Part shown: piece after piece, positions 1-8,953 of the stretch
Layout: every line of letters begins with the position of its first letter
Position numbering within the stretch: the first letter of the stretch is position 1
DNA from: Desulfobulbaceae bacterium
GTDB taxonomy: Bacteria; Desulfobacterota; Desulfobulbia; Desulfobulbales; Desulfobulbaceae
Assembly (NCBI GenBank): GCA_003508005.1
Contig: DNUE01000076.1
Location: forward strand, 25,623 to 71,625
Length of the DNA: 46,003 nucleotides
Reading direction: 5' to 3'
Position numbers and translations under genes: made by a program
The notes under the pieces: generated by a model
Database searches by the model: none
What the model was told of the DNA's origin: nothing
The model's input: the letters and a program-made list of their open reading frames with translations, nothing else

Positions 1-376
<376 letters not shown>

Positions 377-465
377 CGTTGTCCGTCGCGCCGGCGGGCG
401 CCTCCCTGTTGCTTGTCTCTCCCGGTGCCCAGGCTTCGGGATCCGGATATCCGGACCCGCATGCC

Positions 466-1383
466 TCAGCGAATAAAATGCTCAAGAATCGCCTTGTGGA
501 TATGCATCTTGTTCTCGGCCTGATCAAAGGCCACGCTCTGCCGCCCCTCCAGCACCTCCTCGGTGATCTCCTCGCCCCGGTGCGCGGGCAGGCAGTGCAT
601 GACAATGGCATCCTTGTCGGCGCAGGCCAGCAGATCGCCGTTCAGCTGATAGCGCTGGAAGACCTGCCGTCGCTTTTCCTGTTCGTCCTCCTGCCCCATG
701 GAGGCCCAGACATCGACGTTAATCACATCGGCATCGCGCATGGCCTCTCTCGGGTCGTCCAGCACAATGATCGGCACCGAAGACCTCTTCCATGCCGCCT
801 GCAGCACCTTTTCGTCAGGCTCATAGCCCTTGGGACAGGCCAGAGTCAGAGGAAAGCCGAAAATGGCCGCGGCCTCGATCCAGGAGTTGGCCATATTGTT
901 GCCGTCCCCCAGCCAGACGATCTTCAGCCCCTCGGTGCTGCCCTTCTTTTCCATGACGGTCATCACATCGCTCAGCACCTGACAGGGGTGATAGAGATCG
1001 GTAAGGGCGTTGATGACCGGCACTTCGGAATAGCGGGCCAGTTCCTCCACCACGTGCTGGCCGAAGGTGCGCACGACAATGGCCTGGACATAGCGGGCCA
1101 GGACCCTGGCCATGTCCTTGAGCGGCTCGCCCCTGGTGAGCTGGCAGTCCTTGGATGACATGTGGATAACCTGGCCGCCGAGACCGTACATGGCCGCTTC
1201 GAACGAGACCCGGGTGCGGGTGGATGGCTTTTCAAACAGCATGCTGATGGTCCGCCCGGCCAGCGACTGGTGGCGGATCCCCTGCGCCGCCTCACGTTTC
1301 AGGACCAGTGCCCGGTCGACCAGGGCGGCAAGCTGGCTCTGCTCGAAATCCTTCAGGGCCAATAAATGCTTCTGCATAATCAT
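466..1383 (-). CDS. argF: Ornithine carbamoyltransferase
   Basis: Transfers the carbamoyl group of carbamoyl phosphate to ornithine to make citrulline. The 305 residues match the family's usual length. The carbamoyl-phosphate loop STRTR is at 54-58, HPCQ at 132-135, the ornithine-side DVWASMG near 224-230, and the HCLPAHRG signature at 263-270, so all the active-site motifs are present. ATG codons at 1383 and 1377 are both possible starts; neither has a strong ribosome binding site. It follows argB and argD on the same strand but after a 340-base gap carrying a hairpin and its own promoter, so it may be transcribed separately, together with argG. Confidence 0.97.
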   Translation of the reverse strand: MIMQKHLLALKDFEQSQLAALVDRALVLKREAAQGIRHQSLAGRTISMLFEKPSTRTRVSFEAAMYGLGGQVIHMSSKDCQLTRGEPLKDMARVLARYVQAIVVRTFGQHVVEELARYSEVPVINALTDLYHPCQVLSDVMTVMEKKGSTEGLKIVWLGDGNNMANSWIEAAAIFGFPLTLACPKGYEPDEKVLQAAWKRSSVPIIVLDDPREAMRDADVINVDVWASMGQEDEQEKRRQVFQRYQLNGDLLACADKDAIVMHCLPAHRGEEITEEVLEGRQSVAFDQAENKMHIHKAILEHFIR

Positions 1384-1468
1384 TTGTTTGCTTTGAATAC
1401 GGCCCTCCGGTCACAGGCAATAACTGGCTGTAACAGCCATCCTGTTCCAAAACGGACCAAAAATTTAG

Positions 1469-1496
1469 TTTATACAAAAAATAAGCCCACTTGCAA
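1469..1496 (-). promoter_or_regulatory. Candidate sigma-70 promoter of argF
   Basis: On the minus strand TTGCAA (1491-1496) is followed after 16 bases by TATAAA (1469-1474), ahead of argF at 1383. Both boxes are one or two bases from consensus and the surroundings are A+T-rich. This is a pattern match only. Confidence 0.5.
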
Positions 1497-1528
1497 AGAA
1501 AATTCAAAATTACCGTTCTTTTCCGCAA

Positions 1529-1544
1529 CCCTGTCAGGACAGGG
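1529..1544. promoter_or_regulatory. Perfect palindrome upstream of argF promoter
   Basis: CCCTGTC and GACAGGG flank a two-base centre, about 33 bases upstream of the candidate -35 box of argF. The position suits a regulator site, but the sequence is not a recognised ArgR box and could be incidental. Confidence 0.25.
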
Positions 1545-1645
1545 CAGGCAATAGCTACCGGAGGATATTGCAGGAGGGATACGCCAAATGGCCGGGAAGA
1601 GAGGGCGCAGGGGAAGCAAGGTTCGACATGCGGAACCTGAAGCTG

Positions 1646-1677
1646 GGCCCTTGTCCGGCTGGAGCCGGACAAGGGCC
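1646..1677 (-). terminator. 14-bp perfect stem-loop downstream of argD
   Basis: Arms 1646-1659 and 1664-1677 are perfectly complementary with a four-base TGGA loop. It begins 47 bases past the argD stop on the same strand. No T-run follows, so it may be a processing or transcript-end hairpin rather than a classical intrinsic terminator. Confidence 0.5.
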
Positions 1678-1723
1678 GACAGTACGATCAGCGAAAGACT
1701 TAGGCCGACCGGCGCGACGCCGC

Positions 1724-2926
1724 TCAGGAGTTCAGGCGTGCCATTACCCTTGCCAGCCGCTGGACCATGGTGTCGATCTCCGCGGTGGAGACCACCAGCG
1801 GCGGGACAAACCGCAGGACCCTGTTGCCGGCAAAATTGATCAGCGCCCCCTGGGCAAACATCTCTTCGACGATCCTGGCACCCAGGCTGATCCCTTGCTC
1901 GGTCAACACCAGGCCGAGAAGCATGCCCCTGCCCCGCACACCCGTGGCCAGTTCCGGAAACTGCCCGGCCACCCCGGCCAGCTGCTCCGCGAAATATTGC
2001 CCCCGTTCTCTTACCCCATCCAGGAATCCGTCTGCCAGCATGAGGCGCAGGACGGACACTGCCGCTGCCGCAGCCACCGGGTTGCCGCCGAAAGTCGAGG
2101 CATGGGTGCCCACGGTGAGTGAAGCGGCGATCTCGTTCCGGGTCAGCATCGCGCCGATGGGCAGGCCGTTGCCCAGGGCCTTGGCCACGGTCATGATGTC
2201 CGGGGTCACACCCAGCTGTTCATAGGCGAACAAGGTACCGGTCCGGCCCATGCCGGTCTGCACCTCGTCAAAGATGAGCAGCAGGTTGTGACGGTCGCAG
2301 AGCGCCCTGATCGCCCGCAGGTACTCCGGCGCAAGCGGCCTCACCCCTGACTCGCCCTGCAGGGGCTCGCACAGAATGGCGCAGGTCCTCTCGTTGATCA
2401 GGCCCTCGATGGCTGCTGGGTCTCCGAACTCCGCATGAACAAACCCCTGGGGGAGAGGCTCGAATCCCTGGTGAAAGCGCGGCTGGCCGGTCGCGGCCAC
2501 CGTGGCCAGGGTTCTGCCGTGAAAGGATCCGGCCAGGGAGATAACTTCATAGCGCCCCGGCCCGCTGTGGATCCGGGCGAGCTTCAGGGCAGCCTCGTTG
2601 GCCTCGGCCCCGGAATTGGCCATGAAGACCTTGTCGGCAAAGGTGTTGGCAACAAGAAGCTCGGCCAGCTCAATCTGGGGGACGGTGTAAAACAGATTGG
2701 AGACGTGCAGCAGGGTTCCTGCCTGGCGACACACCGCCTGGGTTACCGCCGGATGGCCGTGCCCCAGGGCGCAGACCGCGATTCCCGACAGGAAGTCCAG
2801 GTATTCCCGGCCGTCCGCATCCCAGAGCCGGCAGCCCTCTCCCCTGACCATCGCTGCCGGAAACCGGCTGTATGTGCCGATGAACACCCTGTCACCCCTC
2901 TCTTTCCACTCAGCGTTTCCGCTCAT
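1724..2926 (-). CDS. argD: Acetylornithine aminotransferase
   Basis: A pyridoxal-phosphate enzyme that converts N-acetylglutamate semialdehyde to N-acetylornithine with glutamate as amino donor; many homologues also act in lysine synthesis. The 400 residues span the full class III aminotransferase fold. SGAEAN (105-110) binds the cofactor phosphate, FDEVQTG (219-225) carries the aspartate that contacts the pyridine nitrogen, and K249 in TVAKALGNG is the Schiff-base lysine. Its ATG overlaps the argB stop (ATGA, 2923-2926), which implies translational coupling. Class III aminotransferases can be hard to tell apart, but the argB and argF neighbours settle it. Confidence 0.96.
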   Translation of the reverse strand: MSGNAEWKERGDRVFIGTYSRFPAAMVRGEGCRLWDADGREYLDFLSGIAVCALGHGHPAVTQAVCRQAGTLLHVSNLFYTVPQIELAELLVANTFADKVFMANSGAEANEAALKLARIHSGPGRYEVISLAGSFHGRTLATVAATGQPRFHQGFEPLPQGFVHAEFGDPAAIEGLINERTCAILCEPLQGESGVRPLAPEYLRAIRALCDRHNLLLIFDEVQTGMGRTGTLFAYEQLGVTPDIMTVAKALGNGLPIGAMLTRNEIAASLTVGTHASTFGGNPVAAAAAVSVLRLMLADGFLDGVRERGQYFAEQLAGVAGQFPELATGVRGRGMLLGLVLTEQGISLGARIVEEMFAQGALINFAGNRVLRFVPPLVVSTAEIDTMVQRLARVMARLNS

Positions 2927-3807
2927 TTGACGATCTCCGTGCCGATCCCCTCGCGGGTGAATATTTCAAGCAAAATGGCATGCTCCCTGCGGCCGTCGAC
3001 AATATGGGTCTTTTCGACCCCGCTCTCCAGGGCCTTGGTGCAGCAACGGACCTTGGGGATCATGCCGCCGGTGATGACCCCTGCATCGATAAGGCCCTCC
3101 ACCTCATCGCGGCGGATCGTGGACAGGAGTTTTCCCGCCTGGTCCTTGACCCCTTCCACGTCGGTCAGCAAAATCATTTTGACCGCCTTCAGCTCCGAGG
3201 CGATGGCTCCGGCCACCAGGTCAGCATTGATATTATAGGCCTGGCCGTCCTCGCCCACCCCTACCGGGGCGATGACCGGAATAAACGCCCGGGTGTCCAG
3301 GGTCCGGAGGATTTCCGCGTTCACCCGGGTCACCTGGCCCACCCGCCCCAGATCGATCAGTTCCGGCGGCCGGGCGGGGTCATCGGCCTTGATCTTCAAC
3401 TTGAGCTTGCTGGCCTGGAGCAGGTCGCCATCCCTGCCGGAAAGGCCGACCGCCTTGCCGCCGCAATGGTTGATCAGGCCGACGATCTCCTTGTTGACCT
3501 TTCCCACCAGGACCATCTCCACCACGTCCATGGTCTCTCCGTCGGTCACCCGCATCCCCTGGACATAACTGGAGGTGATCTGCATTTTCGCCAGGAAGCG
3601 GTTGATCTGCGGACCGCCGCCGTGCACGATCACCGGATTGATCCCGATGTATTTCATCAGGATCACGTCCAGGGCGAAATTACGCTTCAACTCGTCATCG
3701 ACCATGGCGTGCCCGCCGTACTTGATCACCACTGTTTTTTCATTAAATTCGCGTAGATACGGCAGTGACTCGATAAGCACCTTGGCCTTTGCTATGCTTT
3801 CCTTCAT
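2923..3807 (-). CDS. argB: Acetylglutamate kinase
   Basis: Phosphorylates N-acetylglutamate, usually the arginine-controlled step of the pathway. From the ATG at 3807 it is 294 residues long. This start is chosen because GGGAG sits at a good distance upstream and because the protein then opens with the N-terminal helix seen in the family; the frame stays open further upstream without family-like sequence. KYGGHAM (29-35) and VHGGGPQIN (61-69) are the ATP- and substrate-binding glycine loops of the amino-acid kinase fold. The N-terminal helix is known in arginine-inhibited members, so feedback inhibition is likely but inferred. First gene of the leftward arg cluster, divergent from lptA. Confidence 0.95.
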   Translation of the reverse strand: MKESIAKAKVLIESLPYLREFNEKTVVIKYGGHAMVDDELKRNFALDVILMKYIGINPVIVHGGGPQINRFLAKMQITSSYVQGMRVTDGETMDVVEMVLVGKVNKEIVGLINHCGGKAVGLSGRDGDLLQASKLKLKIKADDPARPPELIDLGRVGQVTRVNAEILRTLDTRAFIPVIAPVGVGEDGQAYNINADLVAGAIASELKAVKMILLTDVEGVKDQAGKLLSTIRRDEVEGLIDAGVITGGMIPKVRCCTKALESGVEKTHIVDGRREHAILLEIFTREGIGTEIVK

Positions 3808-4018
3808 CTCGTTGCTCCCGCAGACAGTGAATGGACAGGAATAAATTTTTATTTTACCGCTGCATTTTTTCCCTGTAAACACTTCTCTTGCTCTCCCCTG
3901 CCGGGAACGGCGCAGAGGTATCTCCTTTACTTTTCCCTAAGTACCAGGTAATATCCTGCAGATTATGCAAGAAACAATCCTGAAATTGAGACTTGATTAT
4001 TTTTTACCGGAGCACTCC

Positions 4019-4579
4019 ATGAAATTTCTACCCTGTTTCAGCATCTTGTTCCTTGCCCTGACAGTTGTCTGGGCTTCCGGCCCCGCCCTTGCCGCAGGAC
4101 CTCTCAGCAAATCTTCAGCGCCCATCAACATCGAAGCCGACCGCATGGTTTCCCAGGAAAAGGACAATTCGGTGATTTTTTCAGGAAATGTCGATGCCCG
4201 CCAGGGGGACCTGATGATCAGGACCGACGAAATGACCGTCTACTACACCGAGGATGGAAAAGCAAGCGGGCAGGGCTCCAGCCAGGTCAAGAAGCTAATC
4301 TGCCTGGGCAATGTCCAGATCTCCCAGGGTTCCTGGCTGGGCACAGGCAAGCGCATGGACTACTATGCGGCGGACCGCAAGGTCATTCTTTCCGGTGATG
4401 CCAAGGCCTGGCAGGGCCAGAACATGGTGGCGGGCAAGACCATAACCTATTTCCTGGACGAGGGCCGTTCCATCGTCGAGGGGCCGGCCACGGCTGCGGA
4501 AACCGGGCAGAAGGACAAGGGTGGCAAGACGGGCAGGGTCAAGGCCGTGATTCAACCCAAGGGGGAAAAGACGCAATAA
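4019..4579 (+). CDS. lptA: LptA-type periplasmic LPS transport protein
   Basis: LptA forms the periplasmic bridge that carries lipopolysaccharide from the inner-membrane LptBFGC complex to LptD. The start at 4019 is chosen because CCGGAG precedes it and because it opens a clean signal peptide (MKFLPCF..., cleavage near ALAA, residues 23-26). The mature part is the OstA/LptA beta-jellyroll type with repeated short strands; PINIEADRM (35-43) is a typical opening, with FSGNV (54-58) and LSGDAKA repeats. At 186 residues it is of normal length. It lies two bases before lptB. No lptC or kdsC precedes it, unlike many genomes; argB diverges upstream instead. Confidence 0.88.
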   Translation: MKFLPCFSILFLALTVVWASGPALAAGPLSKSSAPINIEADRMVSQEKDNSVIFSGNVDARQGDLMIRTDEMTVYYTEDGKASGQGSSQVKKLICLGNVQISQGSWLGTGKRMDYYAADRKVILSGDAKAWQGQNMVAGKTITYFLDEGRSIVEGPATAAETGQKDKGGKTGRVKAVIQPKGEKTQ

Positions 4580-4580
4580 C

Positions 4581-5312
4581 ATGACCGCACGCGCTGTCCT
4601 CGAAACCAAGGGACTCATCAAGGAATACCGGAACCGCCGGGTGGTCGACCAGGTCAACCTCCAGGTCAAGAGCGGCATGGTGGTGGGCCTGCTGGGGCCA
4701 AACGGTGCCGGCAAGACCACCACCTTTTACTCCATGGTCGGCTTTATCCGCCCGGACGGCGGCCATATCTACCTCAACCAGGAGGATATCACCGAGCTCC
4801 CCATTCATCAGCGGGCACGGCTGGGGATCACCTACCTGGCGCAGGAGCCCTCCGTGTTCAAGAAGCTGACGGTGGAGGAAAATGTTCGCATTGTCCTCGA
4901 ACCGCTGGGCATTCCTGACAATGAAATCGATACCATTATCCGGGAGCTGATGGCCGAACTGAAAATTGAGCACCTGGCCGCCAATAAGGGACACGCCCTT
5001 TCCGGCGGCGAGCGGCGGCGGGTGGAAATCATGCGGGCCCTGGCTACCCGCCCCCGCTTCATCCTCCTGGATGAGCCCTTTGCCGGGGTCGATCCCTTGT
5101 CCGTGGCCGACCTGCAGCAGATCATTCGGGAACTGAAACAAAAGGGGCTGGGTGTCCTGATTTCCGACCACAATGTCCGCGAAACCCTGCAGGTCTGTGA
5201 TTTCGCCTATATCGTCAACAACGGCCAGATCCTCACCAGCGGTGCGGCGGACGACATTATCGTCAGCGAGGTGGCCCGGAAGATGTACCTGGGAGACAAC
5301 TTCAGCATGTAG
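4581..5312 (+). CDS. lptB: LPS export ABC transporter ATPase
   Basis: The cytoplasmic ATPase of the LptBFG exporter, which powers extraction of lipopolysaccharide from the inner membrane. The 243 residues show Walker A GPNGAGKT (39-46), Q-loop Q88, signature LSGGE (140-144), Walker B ILLDEP (161-166) and the switch histidine H197 in SDHNVRE. The run SGGERRRVEIMRAL is typical of LptB as against generic branched-chain transport ATPases. Context supports it too: lptA upstream and rpoN downstream are the standard neighbours. A run of G and A (GGGGGAAAAG) at the end of lptA serves as ribosome binding site. Confidence 0.95.
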   Translation: MTARAVLETKGLIKEYRNRRVVDQVNLQVKSGMVVGLLGPNGAGKTTTFYSMVGFIRPDGGHIYLNQEDITELPIHQRARLGITYLAQEPSVFKKLTVEENVRIVLEPLGIPDNEIDTIIRELMAELKIEHLAANKGHALSGGERRRVEIMRALATRPRFILLDEPFAGVDPLSVADLQQIIRELKQKGLGVLISDHNVRETLQVCDFAYIVNNGQILTSGAADDIIVSEVARKMYLGDNFSM

Positions 5313-5404
5313 CAGCGCCATGACCCGGACCGAACCAAACCGCATCGACCAGCATCCCGTACGCCCAGGCAGACCAGGGCAGTATTTCTGCCGGAGGGAC
5401 TGAG

Positions 5405-6859
5405 ATGGCCTTGGAGCTTCGCCAACAGCTCAAGCTTGCCCAGAAACTGGTGATGACGCCGCAACTGCGGCAGGCGATCAAGCTCCTGCAGCTCAACCGC
5501 CTCGAACTCACCGATGCCCTCCAGGCTGAGATCGAGCAAAACCCCCTCCTGGAAGAGGTTATCGACGAACCGAACCAGTTGGCCACCGTTTCCGACACCC
5601 TTGCGGCCGAAGAGCCGGGGGAGGCAACGGAAGCGGTCGTGACCACCCCGGTTTCCGGAGATACCCCGGCGGGCCTGGCAGAGATCAACTGGGCCGACTA
5701 CAGCAACAACTTTGACACCGACTTCTCCTTTGCCCGAGAAGCCCCGGCGGCCGACGCCCCTTCCCAGTTCGACTTCATCTCCATCCAGCCGGGCCTCTCG
5801 GCCCACATGCAGTGGCAGCTGACGGATATCGACCTGAATGACCAGGAAATGGATGTCGCCCTGTTCATCATCGGCAACCTGGACCGGCATGGTTTCCTGC
5901 GGGTCGAGATCGCCGATATCTGCGCCGACGCAGGCTGTACCCCGGAAACAGCGGCGCGGATTCTCGCCCGGATCCAGGAGCTTGACCCGCCAGGCATCGC
6001 TGCCCGCAATATCCAGGAGTCGCTGCTGCTGCAGCTCAAGCGCCAGCACTTGGAGAATTCCCTGGCCTACCGCATTATCCGCGACCACATAAATCTCCTG
6101 GAAACACGCAATTACACGCTCATTGCCCGACAGACCGGGGAGACAGTGCGCAACGTGCAGAAGGAGATGGACGTGATTACAGCCCTCACCCCCTTTCCCG
6201 GCAACGAATTCAGCAACGAGCAGATCAACTATGTGGTGCCTGACGTCTATGTGTTCAAGGTGGACAGCGAGTATGTGATCCAGCTCAACAACGAAGGGCT
6301 GCCCCAGTTGAAGCTCTCGGACGAGTATCTGGCCCTGCTCAAGCAGAAACGGAACCTGAACCAGGAATCCACGAGCTATCTCCGGGAAAAACAGCGCAGC
6401 GCGGAATGGTTCATCAAGTCCCTGCAGCAGCGGCAGCGCACCATTTACAAGGTCATGGAGAGCATCCTCAAGTTTCAGCGGGACTTTTTCGAAAACGGCC
6501 CAGGCCACCTGAAGCCGCTGATCCTGCGCGACGTGGCCAACGACATCGAGATGCACGAGTCAACGGTCAGCCGGGTGACCTCCAACAAGTACGCGCACAC
6601 ACCCCAGGGCATCTATGAACTGAAATATTTTTTCAGCACCGCCGTGGCCACGACGGATGGCGGCGAGTCGGTCGCCTCGGAGAGCATCAGAAACCGGATT
6701 CGCCAGCTGGTCCATGCGGAAAATCCGGCCCAGCCGCTCAGCGACAACAAGATTTCCAGCCTGCTGGCCAGGGAAAATATCCAGGTTGCCCGGCGCACCG
6801 TGGCCAAATACCGTGATCAGCTCGGAATTCTGCCTGTCAAGTTCCGTCGGAAAAAATGA
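5405..6859 (+). CDS. rpoN: RNA polymerase sigma-54 factor
   Basis: Directs RNA polymerase to -24/-12 promoters that need enhancer-binding ATPases. The 484 residues carry the glutamine- and leucine-rich activator region I at the start (LRQQLKLAQKLVMTPQL), an acidic linker, the core-binding domain, a helix-turn-helix near ESTVSRVTSNKY, and the RpoN box ARRTVAKYR at about 462-470 that reads the -24 element. It starts at ATG 5405, seven bases after a good GGAGGG site. The stop codon overlaps the left end of a palindromic repeat (6858-6951). Position between lptB and ptsN is the conserved one. Confidence 0.97.
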   Translation: MALELRQQLKLAQKLVMTPQLRQAIKLLQLNRLELTDALQAEIEQNPLLEEVIDEPNQLATVSDTLAAEEPGEATEAVVTTPVSGDTPAGLAEINWADYSNNFDTDFSFAREAPAADAPSQFDFISIQPGLSAHMQWQLTDIDLNDQEMDVALFIIGNLDRHGFLRVEIADICADAGCTPETAARILARIQELDPPGIAARNIQESLLLQLKRQHLENSLAYRIIRDHINLLETRNYTLIARQTGETVRNVQKEMDVITALTPFPGNEFSNEQINYVVPDVYVFKVDSEYVIQLNNEGLPQLKLSDEYLALLKQKRNLNQESTSYLREKQRSAEWFIKSLQQRQRTIYKVMESILKFQRDFFENGPGHLKPLILRDVANDIEMHESTVSRVTSNKYAHTPQGIYELKYFFSTAVATTDGGESVASESIRNRIRQLVHAENPAQPLSDNKISSLLARENIQVARRTVAKYRDQLGILPVKFRRKK

Positions 6860-6951
6860 TGGCGTCACAAAAACTCCCCAACTGCGGCGTCGGAGTCTCG
6901 CAAGCTCGCTTACCTGCGCGCCTTGCATTTGGGGATTTTTGCTTAGCCATC
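6858..6951. repeat. Long imperfect inverted repeat between rpoN and ptsN
   Basis: The outer ends GATGGC (6858-6863) and GCCATC (6946-6951) pair, followed by longer arms 6868-6885 and 6925-6942 that read C-A5-type/T5-G and match with few mismatches; an inner GGCG/CGCC pair closes the stem. The whole folds into one extended hairpin. A second, shorter copy of GATGGCGTCGC lies at 6986. From memory, similar GATGGCGTCGCAA elements are dispersed in Desulfobacterota genomes; this was not checked. Confidence 0.65.
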
Positions 6952-6972
6952 CCCTCTGATAACTTTTTACGA

Positions 6973-7006
6973 GATCATCAATAATGATGGCGTCGCAAGA
7001 TCATCA
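6973..7006. repeat. Direct repeat GATCATCA flanking a GATGGCGTCGC copy
   Basis: GATCATCA occurs at 6973-6980 and again at 6999-7006, bracketing an 18-base segment that repeats the end of the neighbouring palindrome. This arrangement abuts the start codon of the ptsN-like gene and leaves it without a visible ribosome binding site. Confidence 0.5.
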
Positions 7007-7009
7007 CCA

Positions 7010-7465
7010 ATGAGTGACGGCGTGCTACGGTTGGCGGAGGACAATATCCTGCTGGATATGACTGCCAGGAACAAGGAAGGAGCGCTGCAGGAACTCGCCG
7101 CGGTGCTGCAGAGCAAACACCCGCAGGTGAGCCTGGAGGCGATCTGCCAGGTCCTGCGCGACCGGGAACAGATCGGCTCCACCGGCATGGGCAACGGGGT
7201 GGCCATTCCGCACGGCAGGGTTGAGGGGCTTTCGCGGATTCTATTCTGCTTCGGCCGTAGCCTGGACGGCATCAGCTTTGACGCCATCGACAACCAGCCG
7301 GTGCACTTTTTCTTTCTGATTCTCTCCCCGCTGAACGTGGCGGAGGAGTATCTGCAGAACCTGGCCCGGGTCAGCCGCTTTCTCAAACAGCCGGAAAAAC
7401 GGCGCCTGCTTCGCCTGGCCACAACCAGGCAGGAGATCATCGAGATTTTCGGGCAAGCCGAGTAA
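7010..7465 (+). CDS. ptsN: PTS EIIA-like nitrogen regulatory protein
   Basis: A fructose/mannitol-type EIIA domain protein of the PtsN family, which accepts phosphate from NPr and acts as a regulator rather than a sugar transporter. The 151 residues contain the active-site loop GNGVAIPHGR (61-70) with the phosphorylatable histidine H68, and the usual opening (LRLAEDNILLDM). It follows rpoN as in many proteobacteria, but the hpf gene that usually lies between is missing and a repeat occupies the space. The ATG at 7010 has no clear ribosome binding site; the in-frame GTG at 7022 is an alternative. Confidence 0.85.
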   Translation: MSDGVLRLAEDNILLDMTARNKEGALQELAAVLQSKHPQVSLEAICQVLRDREQIGSTGMGNGVAIPHGRVEGLSRILFCFGRSLDGISFDAIDNQPVHFFFLILSPLNVAEEYLQNLARVSRFLKQPEKRRLLRLATTRQEIIEIFGQAE

Positions 7466-7548
7466 GGGAACACCGGTCGCCCCCGGCTGCCTTTTCTCTC
7501 GCCGCTTCAGTTCTGGCTCCTGAGCACGAACCTAAAAAACGATACTTT

Positions 7549-8898
7549 TCAGCTGCGGATCATTTCCGCGATCTGGAAGGCCATTTCCAGGCTTTGCTCG
7601 GCGTTCAGCCGGGGGTCGCAGGTGGTCTGGTAGTTGAGCCCCAGGTGCTCGTCCGCCAGTTCCCTGGCCCCGCCGATACATTCCGTGACATTTTCTCCAG
7701 TCAGCTCGAAATGCACGCCGCCGGGATTGGTTCCCTCGGACCAGTGCAGTTCGAAAAAGCAGCGCAGCTCTGAGAGGATATCGTCAAAACTGCGGGTCTT
7801 CCGCCCGGAGGCGGAGGTGAAGGTGTTGGCATGCATGGGGTCACAGCTCCAGACGACATGCAGGCCGGCCGACTTCACCCCGTTAATCAGCGGCGGCAGA
7901 TGTTTTTCGATGCCATTCGCCCCGAAGCGGGTTATCAGGGTGATGCGGCCCGGCTCATTATCAGGGTTCAGCTTCTCGATGATGGCCAGAATGTCATCCA
8001 AATCATACATCGGGCCGATCTTCATGCCCAGCGGGTTAAGCACGCCGCGGAGAAACTCGATGTGCGCCCCGTCGAGCTGCCTGGTGCGGTCGCCTATCCA
8101 CAGCATATGCGCCGAGCAGTCATACCAGCCGCCGGTCGTCGAATCCTGGCGGGTAAGCGACTCCTCATAGCCGAGGAACAGCGCCTCGTGCGAGGTGAAG
8201 AACTGGGCCTCCTTCAGCTGTGGGACGTCGGTGGAGATGCCGATGGTTTCCATGAAATTCAGGGCCTGGCTGAGCTGCTTGGCCAGTCGTTCGTAGGAGC
8301 GGCCCATGGGCGACTGCTTGACAAATTCCTGGTTCCAGGCGTGCACCCGCTGCAGGGAGGCAAAACCGCCCCGGGTGAACGCCCGCAGCAGGTTCAGCGT
8401 CGAGGCGGAGAGGAAGTAGCCCTTGAGCATCCGCTCCGGGTCGGGGATCCGGGCGACGGGGTCCGGCACGGCGGAGTTGGCCATGTCCCCGCGGTAGCTG
8501 GACAGCTCGACTCCATCGACCATCTCGGTATCGCTGGAGCGCGGCTTGGCGTACTGGCCAGCAATGCGCCCCACCTTGACCACCGGCTTGCCGCCCGCAT
8601 AGGTCAGGATGACCGCCATCTGCAGCAGCACCTTCAGGGATTCGCGGATATTCGGAGCGGTACAATGGGCGAATTCCTCGGAGCAGTCCCCGCCCTGGAG
8701 CAGGAAGGCCTGGCCGTCCACCGCCTTGGCCAGCATTTTCTTCAATTCCCTGATTTCTCCGGCAAAAACCAAAGGCGGCAGGAGAGAGAGAGACGCCAGC
8801 ACCTCGTCATATTTTTTCTGGTCCGGCCATTTGGGCTGCTGCAGGGCGGGACGATTCTGCCAGCTTGATTTATTCCAGTTCGGGCTGCTCGTGGTCAT
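7549..8898 (-). CDS. Class II 3-deoxy-7-phosphoheptulonate synthase
   Basis: Condenses phosphoenolpyruvate and erythrose 4-phosphate, the entry step of aromatic amino-acid synthesis. This is the plant-like class II type: 449 residues, opening with a W-x-(S/N)-(R/K)-P...QQP-type segment, GGDCSEEF at 69-76 (C72 is the metal ligand position), KVGRIAGQYAKPRS at 108-121 and the later SSYRGD loop (133-138). It shares nothing with class I AroFGH. ATG at 8898 has a weak purine-rich upstream. It is the last of three leftward genes, 55 bases after the HsdR-N-like gene, and converges with ptsN. Confidence 0.94.
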   Translation of the reverse strand: MTTSSPNWNKSSWQNRPALQQPKWPDQKKYDEVLASLSLLPPLVFAGEIRELKKMLAKAVDGQAFLLQGGDCSEEFAHCTAPNIRESLKVLLQMAVILTYAGGKPVVKVGRIAGQYAKPRSSDTEMVDGVELSSYRGDMANSAVPDPVARIPDPERMLKGYFLSASTLNLLRAFTRGGFASLQRVHAWNQEFVKQSPMGRSYERLAKQLSQALNFMETIGISTDVPQLKEAQFFTSHEALFLGYEESLTRQDSTTGGWYDCSAHMLWIGDRTRQLDGAHIEFLRGVLNPLGMKIGPMYDLDDILAIIEKLNPDNEPGRITLITRFGANGIEKHLPPLINGVKSAGLHVVWSCDPMHANTFTSASGRKTRSFDDILSELRCFFELHWSEGTNPGGVHFELTGENVTECIGGARELADEHLGLNYQTTCDPRLNAEQSLEMAFQIAEMIRS

Positions 8899-8953
8899 AA
8901 CTCATCTCATCGCTCTTCTCGGGTTGATCGCCGGCAGGTTGCCAGCAGGGGTG

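Larger units (their letters stand above)
1384..1723. other. Non-coding gap between argD and argF
   Basis: This 340-base stretch holds no convincing gene. It contains a strong hairpin after argD (1646-1677), a short perfect palindrome (1529-1544) and a sigma-70-like promoter for argF (1469-1496). It is noticeably more A+T-rich near argF than the coding DNA around it. Confidence 0.6.

Noticed and set aside
5207..6556. Long minus-strand frame opposite lptB and rpoN
   Set aside because: It spans the end of lptB and most of rpoN, both certain genes, and shows no recognised domain.
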